Part shown: positions 46,009 to 56,879 of the stretch, in pieces
Layout: each line of letters begins with the position of its first letter
Numbering within the stretch: position 1 is the stretch's first letter
Origin: Blasia pusilla
Taxonomy: Eukaryota > Marchantiophyta > Marchantiopsida > Blasiales
Assembly (NCBI GenBank): GCA_050084515.1
Contig: CM114274.1
Coordinates: forward strand, 14,012,001 to 14,076,000
DNA: 64,000 nt
Direction of reading: 5' to 3'
Notes under the pieces: model-generated
The model's database searches: none
Seen by the model: only the letters and a program-made list of their open reading frames with translations
Told to the model about the DNA's origin: nothing
Made by a program: the position numbers and the translations under genes

Positions 46009-46468
46009 CTTGTGTTTGTGGATGCTCGTCTATGTTATGTATGTATGTGAGTATGGTATGTCGAGATGTATGTTGTATGACGATGTGGATTCATACGGCA
46101 ATTTTGTAATGACCATACGGATTATGTCGTAGAGTATAGTGTGCTAGTAGAGGCCATACCTAATGTAGGGCCGTAGTGTCTAGGTAGAGATGCGGTTCAT
46201 ACATAGGGTTGGGGTTACTCCGGTGAGGGGGGACTTTTCCAAAGGGCCGCTTTTAGGTTGGAGGATAGAGTGTGGAGTGCACTCAAAGAACGATTAGTGT
46301 TCTGTGAGGAGCCTGTTTTGCGTTGGGAGTTAGCCTTGATAGTGAGTAGAGCTCTTGGCTATGATGGTTCCCAAGCTTTGACTTGGATTCTCCCATCGTG
46401 GAGTGGGTTTGGCTCGATTGTATGTGATTCTATACGTGTTTTATGATAGTTGATCTTTCACGGATTTC
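46009..46468 (+). repeat. 3' LTR of the gypsy element
   Basis: Its last ~150 bp match the 5' LTR remnant at 25,101-25,252. Its first ~95 bp (tgatacacttgtgtttgtgg...) recur directly after it at 46,469, which fixes the LTR length at about 460 bp. Exact TG/CA termini were not assigned. Confidence 0.65.
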
Positions 46469-46575
46469 AATTGTGGTACACTTGTGTTTGTAGATGCTCT
46501 TGTCTATGTTATGTATGTATGTGAGTATGGTATGTCAACGATGTATGTTGTATGACGATATGGATTCGCACGACA
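46469..46575 (+). repeat. Partial second LTR in tandem
   Basis: About 105 bp nearly identical to the start of the preceding LTR (tacacttgtgtttg, atgttatgtatgtatgtgag, gtatgttgtatgacgat), then similarity stops. This is the arrangement left by an LTR-LTR recombination or tandem insertion followed by truncation. Confidence 0.6.
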
Positions 46576-48659
46576 GGATGCACTTCAAGGAATTAAGGAG
46601 GATATAATCCTTGTCAAAATTTGGACATGGGCTATGAATAGAAAATTCTCAATTCATCCAATAGCTATTGACGTAGAGACGATAAAAAATCCCAAACCTT
46701 AAAATTTACCCATTATTCATGAAGATAGCTTTAGTCGATGAGTGGGATGGATACAAGGAAATATACATTAAAGAGACAAAGGTAGAAATATTTGAGCCTT
46801 TCATTTGAGCGCAAAGATATTAGGTAATTTTCATTATATCCTTTTTCCTATTTTCCAAGTTCTTTTTAAAATTTATCAACCCCACCAAGAAAGTGATCGA
46901 GTGCATGACATCCTATGTGGCCAACCACTTTGCAGAGTACTTCTAAATGTGATTGGTTGCATGGCTCCACACACTTGAAGAGAAAAAACTTTAAGTCCTT
47001 AGTAATATTCTTCAGCTTCAGCAATGTCATGTAAAATTAATATGTTATTATGAAAATTCCTCATTATCTAATTTTTTTTTCCATGAGAAGTGTGGACATG
47101 TGATGAGTGGGAATATATTTTAGTTTCAATCTAAAACATATGTGTAAGTGGAGTTATAATTAAATTTCTTTTATAATGGAAGTCAAATAAATAAGAAAAT
47201 TAATTTTTTATCTCTCAATTCCAATAGGATGGTTTTAAGAGTTAAATATTTAAAGATTTCATTGGTGAACTACTTTGTAAATATTGAATGAACGGTGCAA
47301 ACTAATAGGTTTTGGAATATCATATGCCATATTAGCAAATTATGCTAGATATCATAACCATTTAGAAGATATGAGTTGCCTTTTATGTCTCTACAATATA
47401 TAACTCATATGAGTCATAAAACCAAGGATTTTTCTAATGTTATGAAACTCAACACTTCTAAGAATGCTCCCAAGTGTGATTTCTCATATGGTCGATCTCT
47501 TCTAGGAGTGCCATTGCTACTAGATATGATAAATTATATCATCTCTTATAGTGCAAAGTCACTTCTCAAAGCGATCTAATCACTCATTTGATTTTTTTAG
47601 TCTAGGCTCTCTTTTTATTGTTCTAACTTTATTTCTTCTTTCTTAGTGAAAGAATATCAAATTGTCCCAAAAAGATGTTGGAGGCAAGGGCAAGGGATAG
47701 AAGAGAGAAGAGGATCATGAGATATACCATGCATACATATTGCTAAAAAAAAAAAAAAAAAACATCGTTGTCAACAAATAAACCCATAACATACAAGTTA
47801 CTATACTAACTCATGGCATCTAAACATTGAGACGATCAGTAAGAATATCTCCAATAAATCACAATCTCTTATAATTTCCACAAAAATCCATCTCTCTCTC
47901 CCTCTCTCTCTCGCCCATCAAACCAAACTCACTCCTAATGAGAGTGTTGAGTTATTCATAAGGCAAGGAAGAGCATAGTTCCACCGCCTAATGCCAAGAG
48001 GTTCAACAAAAAGAGAATGAACTCCAACGCTCTCTCTCCCTGGGTATACCCCATTCCCTCTCCCAAACTCTCTCCATGGTAATCTATGCTCGTAGGTCAC
48101 CTCCTTGGCTCTTGACCTACTAGAGGGGTTCAAGGGATACTTCCAAAAGTAGAAAGTAAATTCTACTCATAATGGTACTTGAAATTGTAAGTTTTCCTAT
48201 ATAGATCCAAATGAGCCGAAACGAATGGGAAACTTGCTCTCTCATGTTACTCGAGGATTTGGTAGATCATCATCAATCTATTGAGTTTGCCCTCCAATAT
48301 CCTTGAAGATACGCTACTATAAACTCGTTGATCCATCCTAAAAGAGATAATAGATATCGTGCCCATACAGACCGCTACACAACATACATTATTATCATTG
48401 AGTACACAAACAAACACACAATATACCATACTAACTCATGGCATCTAAATATCGAGATGATTGAGTACCCAAATATCTCCAATCGCCCCCTAGGTAGTGG
48501 TTAGATCCCTATAACTGAAGATAGCCATCTATCCCTACCTACCATGACAAACACCAATTTCGACAAATGTGGTGTTTTAGAAACCCGGTTTTGTTCTAAT
48601 ATGATTATTACCACACTGTGAAATAGTGTAATGGGAGTATAACTTATGTTTTACTCTCT
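46576..48659. other. AT-rich gene-free stretch
   Basis: I see no gene. There is a run of about 18 A at 47,743-47,762 and a CT-rich microsatellite at about 47,891-47,912. The poly-A tract could be the tail of an old retroposon, but no body was recognised. Confidence 0.45.
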
Positions 48660-49280
48660 ATGTCAACCATGTTTATGGCTTAGGATTTAGGGCTTAGGGT
48701 TTAGGATTTATAGCTTAGGGTTTAGGATTTATAGCTTAGGGTTTAGGGTTTTTGGCTTAAGTTGTAGGGTTTAGAGTTTTCGGCTTAGGGTTTAAGGTTC
48801 ATGGCTTAGGGCTTAGAGTTTATTGCTTAGGTTCTAGGGTTTAGGGTGTTTTGCTTAGGGTTTAGGGTTTAGGGGTTAGGGGTTAGGATTTAGGGTTTTT
48901 GGCCTAAGATTTAGGATTTATTGCTTAAGTTCTAGGGTATAGGGGATTCTGCGTAGGGTTTAGGGTTTTTGGCCTTGGGATTAGAGTTTATTGCTTAGGT
49001 TCTAGGGTTTAGGGTGTTTGGCTTAGGGTTTAGGGTTTTTGGCTTATGTGTTAGGGTATAGGTTGGTTGGCCTAGGGTATAGGGCGGTTAGCTTAGGTTT
49101 TAGGGCTTTTGGCCTAGGGTTGATTGCTTAGGTTCTAGGGTTTTGGTTGTTTGGCTTAGAGTTTAGGGTTTTAGGGTAAGGGTTTAGGATTTTTGGCTTA
49201 GGGGTTAAGGTTTAGGGTTTTTGGCCTAGGGTTTAGAGTTTTTGGCTAAGGGGTTAGAGTTTAAGATTTAGGGTTTAAGA
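48660..49280 (+). repeat. Degenerate telomere-like TTTAGGG array
   Basis: About 620 bp of TTTAGGG units interspersed with GGCTTAGG and TTTTTGGC variants, some forming a longer unit of the type gcttagggtttagggttttt. TTTAGGG is the plant telomere repeat; the mutated, mixed array is interstitial, not a chromosome end. Confidence 0.88.
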
Positions 49281-50010
49281 TAAATGGTTTGTTGAAGTTT
49301 GTTAATCAATTGGTTTTGGGAGTTACAATGATATAGAGTGTAGTGTTACCAACGGAAACCCGACTTTCATCTAAAGTCCAAATGGATGAATTAAACTTCA
49401 TGATTCAAGTTGGAGCACAATTCTAAACAATAAAATTTAAAACGGGAAAAACATGGAATCTGATTCCATTTCCAAAAGCTTCTAACAAACCATTTTATTG
49501 AATTATCCTGAGCATATGTAGAAATATAAAGAATCTTTATAAAATCAAGTGATGACTTTAAATAAGATTACATTAAATTGTAATAAAGGCTTACAGTAAT
49601 TGTGTTTTTTTTACTAATCATCTCTATCTTATAGTACTAGGTTAGTGCCAAAAGTTATTCTAGACTTTATAAAATTAGCCACGTCAATGGAGATACGCAC
49701 TAGACCACACTCCATTGCATATGTTGAATTAGTGAGAGATGCTATAACCGAGTCATATGGACACAACATTGGTTTTTCACTACTAATTTTCTCCCATTTT
49801 TTTACCTCCCAATTTTGATATCTCCTACTTGGGGCTATGTTCCCTATTTTGAATGTATTTAATGGCTACCAATACTGAATTGTGAAACTTGGATCAAGGT
49901 TTCCATGAGGAAACAATTTTTCCAATTCCTCGATTGTCTTCCTCCTTTGCCGTGCTAGTTGTTGAACTCCACCTTTGTGCCTCCGAAGACTTGCTTCCCA
50001 TCTTATCAAA
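49281..50010. other. Gene-free stretch between the telomere-like array and the DUF7869-type relic
   Basis: I see nothing recognisable. Confidence 0.4.
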
Positions 50011-52380
50011 TTACTCAATATACTGAGATATACCTTTCTTTACATCGAAAAATGCCTTCGAGGGTGTGGGCAGTAAGCGCTTTAGATTCCCATTAGGGAT
50101 ACAAGGATGTCCAGTAATTTCATGACGTAAAAACATATCATAACCATGCTCATTCGGCAACCACTCTTTATCGGAACCATACATCTTGTAATGCATGATG
50201 GGCGTACCATCCACAGATCTATTAAATCGGAATCGACTTGGCTTCTATAGTCCATACCACTGATTTTTTGTCTTAGACCCGATGAAACCTTTCAAGTACT
50301 CCTTGAAGTCAAGAGTGTCCTGAACCACTTGTGGTGGTGGATTCAGTGAGGTGGAGTTAAAAAACTATGTTGCAAGATCTTTCAAGGTGTATGCATTGTG
50401 TGGCCGCAAAGTTCTCGAGAACTTGCTAAACATAGCATCAACATCTTCATGAGTATGCTCGAGGATGAGAAAAGCCAAGTGAATCTCTTCGAATACCTCC
50501 CTGTGAACAAGAAGGGCCAAATACACCATGATGAAAATATTTTTGTTATCTTTTCCAGAGTTGTCCATTTGTAGATTTAGAATCTTAGGCATCTATCTTG
50601 GTCCCTCTTCGACAGACTCCGTGAGCCTAAAGGCTGCTTGGAGTAATCCATCAAAATTTTCCCTCCCTTCTAAGAATTGACTGTGAAGTGGAGTTAGGTC
50701 GGGCTCGTCCAATAATTCTTGTATTTGACCGCGGAGGTTTTCCAAACTCCGAAACAACTTTGCCAATGATCCAATTGTCCAATCAGATCCCTGCTTGTAG
50801 ACCCTATGTCAAATTGAGCAATTGCACATGGTCCATGCCCATTGGTCCATACCTGCAATAAGAAAAAGAGTGAGTAAAAGTTAAATCAACTTAATATTCA
50901 AGTACCTAAACAAGGCACCATTTCTCCAAACTGAGTACGTGCGGCAAGTACCACATACCTCTGCAAGTTCCATTACACAAGAAATGTAAGAAATGTAACG
51001 TCCTATGAGAACTTCAGTTCCGATTAATGGATCAGGCATAGATCAATCTCTTTCTCCTTACGAAAAATTTTTGGGTGTGGATAAAAAATGTGAACTTAAG
51101 TCCTATTATGTGAACATGATGAAGATAGCCCTACAAACTTGCTAACTGTCACTTGCACCCTAAACCATTTTCTAGTCTAATGGAGTGTTATTCCACAATA
51201 TTTACCTATACAAGTAACTGGAAATAGTTGAGCCAGACCCAAATCTTTGGTTTGTTGCCACGATCTTGGAAAATGTGTTTTGAAACTATCCATTTTGTTG
51301 TGGATTAGGCATAGATAAGACTCGGGATAGCGCACGGATTCTCAAGTGTAATATAAACTCCTTTGAGACCTTTGTAGATCATCATGTTTGACTGCCCATT
51401 TCTTAATAGTAGCCTTCTCCTCGTTTGTCGATGCAGTATTTCTCAGAGACTTCAGCATTACACATGTCGCACAGTGAAAAAAGCTATCACCTGATTTGTG
51501 ACTAGTAATATTGGAGAAATATTGTTTTTTGATTTGACTGATAGTTGATTGTGAAACTTCTGCTAATTCCAATTTCCCTCCTTCCTTATTGACTACTTCT
51601 CGTATATACTTCTAGGAGAAAAATTGAGGCAATCGAATCAATTCCACTCTTCTCTTGTCTGACATTGTTCTTTCCTTGTGGGGCATCCGATCTCCAATCT
51701 CCTCAATTATCAGCTTGACCGTTTCCACCGCTTGCGCCGTCCTCTGGGTTATGCAATTTCTTCCCAGGTTTCCATGCCTCGTCCGCATCTTGCCATCTCT
51801 AACATCTCTTACTTCGTCCTTGAAGCTCGTTTTTCCAAGACCATGGATCTGTCGCCAACCTGGAAGGCACACCGTTCTACCTTCCAATTGCACAACCCTT
51901 CGTCCGTTAATGAAGTAAGACAAATGGAACATGGCGTGGAGTGATTCCCTTCTTTCTTGAAAGGAATTGTTCCAATACTTCTCTCTGCTTGAACGAACAA
52001 AATCTCTTGGAGTATATTGGCAAAAAAATGATCCGCAACAGTTTTTTGACGCCATTTGTGATATATCTTCCTCTGTGAGCTTTTTGTTCGTTTTAGTAGC
52101 TCCTGGTAGACATTTCTTTTTACACTTATAAGTGTACGTGTAAGCTCACTTCCTCTTTCTTGTTATTGCTTAAACGGCCCCTCGAGACACGGTTGAACAC
52201 TCCAAGTAGCATGTCCACAAGTCTCGTCCATCTTTAACAATACACGATGCCATAGGCCATATGACTAAGTTCCTTTCAAGAACCTTGAGGCGTGTAAGAC
52301 GGCTTGTGATGTTGTTAATGAATATGCCAACATGGTGATCCCCCAGTCTTTGACCACCAACTTTGTCCTTTGGATTGACG

Positions 52381-53830
52381 TAGTGAACAAGGTTGCATAC
52401 GGACAAAGTCTGTGTCCGCGGACATGTGCATGTCCGTGTGGGCCCCGATTCTGGGCACAAGGCCCCGATACGGACTGTACCCCGTTCGTGGCTGCGGCTC
52501 GACCTAGGGCGGGCTCGGTGCGGGCCTTGAGTGCGTGCTCAAGGTCCCGCAAAATTTGGTCCAGTGGACCAAACTTTAGTCCGTAGGACCAAAATTTTGA
52601 AGGCCTTGAGCCCGAGCCTGCCCACTTGGAGCCCGAACCTGCATGTCTAGAGCCCGAGCCCAATCAGCTATAAGCCCGCGCCTGCCCGCCCTAGCCCACA
52701 CCTGTCCGCCCTAGCCCGCACCTGCTCGGTCAGAGCCTGCGCCAACCCGCCCTAGCCCACGCCAAATCAGCCCTGAGCCCGTGCCTGCCCGCTTGGAACC
52801 CTCACCTGGCCGCCCTGAGCCCACACTGGCCGCCCAAGCTACCCGCCCGCCGAGAGCTCGTAGATGCCCGCCCCAAGCCCGCACCTAACCGTTGAAGCCC
52901 TGCCGCCTCGAGCTCGCACCTGCTTGGTCTTAGCCCGCACCTGCCTGCCCTAGCCCGTGCCCAATAAGCCTTGAGCCCACACCTGCCCTAGCCCGCGCCT
53001 GCCCGCCTGGAGCCCACGCCTACCTAGAGCCCGCGCATGCCCGCTTGGAGCCCACACCTGCCCGCCCGAAGCCCACAATTTCTTGCCTGGGGCCCTCCTT
53101 ACGGGCCATTGGGGGGCTAGTATTCTGGTAGGAGAGAGGAAGAGAGGAGATTCTCTCTTAAAAAAAAAGCACAAAAGGGAAAAAAAACTAAAACTCTCTT
53201 AAAAAAAAATGAAGATTATGGATAATAAGTGAATAGTTTTTCTGGAGATTTTTTTTGAAGAGAGGAAACTTAGTGCAACCTATTGCAATGTGACAGGTTG
53301 TAATTTTTGGTTTTTTTTTTTATAAGGAAAAATTTTCAATTTTTTTGGGTTTTTTAACAAGGTGCAAATGTAAAATACCCCAAAAAATGAAAATTTCTCC
53401 TTAGCCCAAAAAGAAAAAGAAAAAGAAAAACCAAAAAAAGTTGCAACCCCTCCGATTGTGATGGGTTGAAAAGGTAAAAAAAACTACAAAAAGAAATTTT
53501 TTTTTCACCACCAAATTCTTTTGGAAATTTTTTCCTTTTCAACTTGTCAAAACTTTCCTCTCTCTAACTTGTCGGAAACTCTCTTCAAACCAAAAGAGCC
53601 CTAGTGGTTGCCAATATCTTCCTCAATCCTCTCTTCCTCTCTTCCTCTCCTCTGACCACTCCTCCGGGCCATACAACGAGTGCGGGCTCCGTGAGCCCAA
53701 GTCTACATGGCGGGCTTGGGGCGGGCTCGGGTGTTGTCCGGGCATGTCCGAGGATATGTCCGGACTTGTCGGGACACGTCCGTCCCATGGACGGACATGT
53801 CCGTTTCTATGCAACCTTGGTAGTGAACAA
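52381..53830. mobile_element. 1.4-kb non-autonomous GGTTGCA-family element with 10-bp flanking repeats
   Basis: It is flanked by identical TAGTGAACAA at 52,381-52,390 and 53,821-53,830. Left end GGTTGCATACGGACAAAGTC and right end ...CGTTTCTATGCAACCTTGG form the family's inverted repeat; the true duplication may be 9 bp plus shared bases. The interior is a GC-rich degenerate array of short cccgcgcctgcccg-like units (52,480-53,100) with no credible protein. It has inserted into the DUF7869-type relic and contains the 555-bp element. Confidence 0.82.
53110..53664. mobile_element. 555-bp deletion derivative of the palindrome-bearing transposon
   Basis: It is flanked by CGGGCCAT at 53,102-53,109 and 53,665-53,672. 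The left end (ggggctagtattctggtaggagagaggaagagagg) resembles the right end of the 12.3-kb element reverse-complemented; the right end carries cctctcttcctctcttcctctcc. The interior keeps two degenerate palindrome copies (near 53,275 and 53,445) and T/A runs like the subterminal sequence of the large element. It has no coding capacity and would need the transposase in trans. The GC-rich host repeats make the 8-bp duplication less than certain. Confidence 0.68.
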
Positions 53831-54539
53831 TTCCCTCTCTAATAGTTAGACATCCATCGTTATGTGTAAGTTGCACCGGTAAAAGGACTGATTCCATATG
53901 ACCAATCATGGGAACCGCAACTTGTACATCGGTGGAGGTATTGCAGGCTGAGTGCTTCCTCTTCCTAATATCCATGGTATCATTGTATTTTTCTATAACC
54001 AGATATCAAGGATATTTTGCAAACATTCCTAGCATATCTTGTAGCCTTCTTCCATCCGGGTGTGTAGCTGGTTCGTAGTATAACTCATCAACTATTACGC
54101 ACACCCACGGTTGCCATTGGTTGTCAAAGAAGGATATAGGTTGGATCTCATGTGAATCGAAGCTTTCGGCTACACGCCCTGAACCGATAAGAAGCTCTGA
54201 TCCCTTTGAATATTGTTTGGGGCAATGAGGCTCTCCTTCCACATCCTCACGTCCACCACATGTATTAGTTGTTGTAACTCCATAACGAGGCCATGTGATG
54301 AATGCTCCAATGAAATCGTACAGAGGTTCTACATTGTAAGTGCTTGTTGAACCTTCGAAGACTTCCTCTAGAGACATGTACAAGGTGTCCTTACCAAGTG
54401 GTATGCTGTGGACTATTCTCTCGGAATTGGTGTCCATAATTCTAGCTCTTCCAACAGAGATGGATGCTCCATCGTGTAGATACACTACATCACCGATGCA
54501 GAATTCCATTGCATCAATTTGAAATCTGCACCATAATGT

Positions 54540-55640
54540 CCAAGTGGCAATTAATTGTTAGCCATACACCCAATGGAAAGTGGGACAGAACTAGAATCAT
54601 CTTATTGCACAGGGAAAATTGGACCTTAAGATCCATTCAGGAAGACTGGCAACCTATAGGGTGTGTCCGATTGGAACTCTTGTTCCGAATGTGGAGATGT
54701 GCCATCCATCTAATAAAGTGAGCAGAAAGTTCATAATAACCTGCTTTGCGTCTACATTCTCTCACCTGGAGGTGATTGGGAATTGTAATTCCGGATGACC
54801 TTCAAACGGATGTTGAGATCCCATTCAAAAGAACATTGGGCACCTCTACGCGAGACAGGAATGGACAACTTCCAGCCATACTGGAAGGATCCGATAACAA
54901 GCACGCGGATTGCCAAATGTCCTTAATTCAAATCTTAAGATCCGATCGAAGGGTCACTGGATTGTGGGTGAATTGGACCTTAAGATCCAATCGGGATGAC
55001 AAATGGTAAGTTTGATTGGAACTCTGGTTCCAATTTTTGTGAGGAGCCATTCCCCTTATGAAGTCATCAGAGAGTTGAAAAAAAACTCCTTTGCGCATCT
55101 ATCGCGATTCTGTGAATCATGGGTTATGCGTTAAGAAGAAATGTGGACTATCTGCTGACACGCACACGGATGTCTGAATGACCTTGAATTGGATCTTAAG
55201 ATCTGATATAAGCGTCATACGACAAAGGGAAAATTGGATCTTAAGCAAAGAAAAGTGTCAGTCTCTAGTGTAGTTCTCCGAGTGGAACTATAGTTGTGAG
55301 TGTTCCTAGTAAAGTCTGGAGAGATTTTTCGAGCCCGGAGGTCAACATTCTCTCACTTGGAGGTGATTGGGAACTATAGTTATGGATGACCTTCCAACAG
55401 ATGTTGAGATCCCATTCGAAAGAACATTAGGCCAAATATCCTTATTTTGGATCTTAAGATATGAGCGAAGGGTCACTAGATTGTGGGTGAATTGGACCTT
55501 AAGATCCAATCGGGATGAGGAAGGGAAATTCCGATTGGAACTTTGGTGATATTCTAACGGATCTTAAGATGCCAATCGGAAGAACATCGGATGCCTTTCT
55601 GCAAAAATCAGAGATGGACAACTCGCCAGTGAGAGGGGAA
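54540..55640. repeat. Diverged direct repeats rich in CTTAAGATC
   Basis: The segment at 54,755-55,010 recurs at about 55,344-55,530: shared ggaggtgattgggaa, gatgttgagatcccattc and gaattggaccttaagatcc tracks. Palindromic CTTAAG/TTAAGATCC cores recur about eight times in the block. No protein is supported. Confidence 0.7.
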
Positions 55641-55881
55641 ATGTGTGGGTAGAGACCCTAAGTGGAATGGATTATGAAAGGAAAGATGGCCAAGAAGAGG
55701 AAAAAATAGAGGACTTATGTGTAGAGCCCGTCCAGAGGTTCAATTCATGAGCTTACAATATGTGGAGGCCTGACGTCTCTAGACTATGGTTACAATTGTA
55801 ATCATGTGGTATAGCGCCCTTATGGATTGAAGAGAACGGTTGGGGAGGGACAGAGGACGTTGGGATACTGGGCTCACGAGG

Positions 55882-55960
55882 TTGGAATCCTATATAATCC
55901 TCGCTTATTCCATTAGAAAACCATTCTAATGGAATGAGCGAGGATTATATAGGATTCCAA
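55882..55960. repeat. Near-perfect hairpin, 37-bp arms, 5-bp loop
   Basis: Arms 55,882-55,918 and 55,924-55,960 are reverse complements with a single mismatch. The loop is aacca. The arms start TTGGAATCCTATATAATCC. It could be a recently formed palindrome, a miRNA-like precursor or a tiny foldback element. No flanking duplication was identified. Confidence 0.92.
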
Positions 55961-56879
55961 ATGAAGTCAGTTTGAGGTGATTGATTCGTGCCCTTTCGTC
56001 AATCTCAGCCATTGGTTTTCATAACTGATTGAGGAGTGGCTCGGATGATTTTAACATATGCGGTTTTGATCTAATGTGCGATATCTTCTCCTTACACAGA
56101 TCCTGAATCTGTGATGTCCACATTTGAATTTTGAAATGGATGCAAGTATTAGGTTAAGTAACGTAGGTGTGCTAACATGGATCCAATCTAGACCGCTAGA
56201 CGAACATTGAGTCTATCATGAATGACAAGTATAAGTAGCAACGTTTTCCCTGATCGTTTTTTTTCTTATCGATCTCTTTGCATCGGAGGTACAAAGAACT
56301 TGCTTTGCAAGTGAGGGAAGAATGTGAGCGCCCGGTTGTTGATCTTTAGTAGGTCGACGCGGAAATACAATCATGAGGTTCTTTTTTCTTCTCCTTCCAA
56401 ATGCAACACTTGTGTTGTTGTCGATCGGGTCTACAGTGGAGTTTCATAGGAGTTCATTTTGATGGCAATTACGGTAGGATAGAAAATGCCTCTCGAGGGG
56501 TTTCAGATACTACGACTTCCAAGCCTAAAGGAAGATCTCTTTTAGGGTAGAGAACAACATCTTTTCCAGGATTTTTTCAATGTGTATTCGGCGCGCAACG
56601 CGCCGAATGCCTTGGCATTGTATCTTGATATTCGTAAAGGGAATACAAGGAGGTTCTAACATTCCTATTGCTCAAGTCATATAACTGATTTGAAAATCCA
56701 ATGCGCTTGGCATATGAAGCGCACATCCAACTAGTATCACGCCCATCCAGATAGCTCCTTAGAGGTTTCGTAGAGTTCATTTTGGACTCCATTTCTGGGT
56801 AATAAGGCGTAGTTTCTCATTCTCATTTCTAGCACTAGAGGGAGCAGTTCCAGCGATTTGATTTAGAAACTTCAATTTT

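Larger units (their letters stand above)
25101..46575 (+). mobile_element. Ty3/gypsy LTR retrotransposon carrying a C5 cytosine methyltransferase, split by a DNA transposon
   Basis: The order on the plus strand is: 5' LTR remnant, leader, gag with two zinc knuckles, retropepsin, C5 DNA methyltransferase, RT, RNase H, integrase, PHD-like tail, 3' LTR. Integrase after RNase H fixes the Ty3/gypsy class. About 9 kb belongs to the retroelement; 32,697-45,068 is an inserted DNA transposon. Gag to methyltransferase is one frame broken only by TAG/TGA stops; pol is in another frame with shifts near 30.3, 32.1 and 32.37 kb. The copy cannot be autonomous. The methyltransferase is unusual for gypsy elements, although I recall reported cases from charophyte algae and, in other retroelement classes, dinoflagellates. 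Confidence 0.92.
50011..54509 (-). pseudogene. DUF7869-type gene relic, interrupted by a transposable element
   Basis: Minus-strand blocks in order resemble one protein family. Block 1 is 54,509-54,006 (IGDVVYLHDGASISVGRARI; YNVEPLYDFIGAFITWP), a BAH-like opening region. Block 2 is 52,055-51,612 (NCCGSFFC...YFINGRRV...LPGWRQIHGLGKTSF). Block 3 is 51,572-51,342 (HCATCVMLKSLRNTASTNEEKATIKKW). Block 4 is 50,592-50,365 (LNLQMDNSGKDNKN...HTHEDVDAMFSKFSRTLRPHNA), the DUF7869 signature. Block 5 is 50,214-50,011, the tail. I recall the family as widespread in eukaryotes with uncertain function, possibly transposon-derived. A TAG just before block 4, frame breaks and an inserted 1.4-kb element show it is dead. 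That block 1 belongs to the same gene is inferred from strand and order. Confidence 0.6.

Noticed and set aside
52170-52663. Minus-strand frames in the GC-rich interior of the 1.4-kb element
   Set aside because: They are translations of degenerate short repeats and run across the element boundary.
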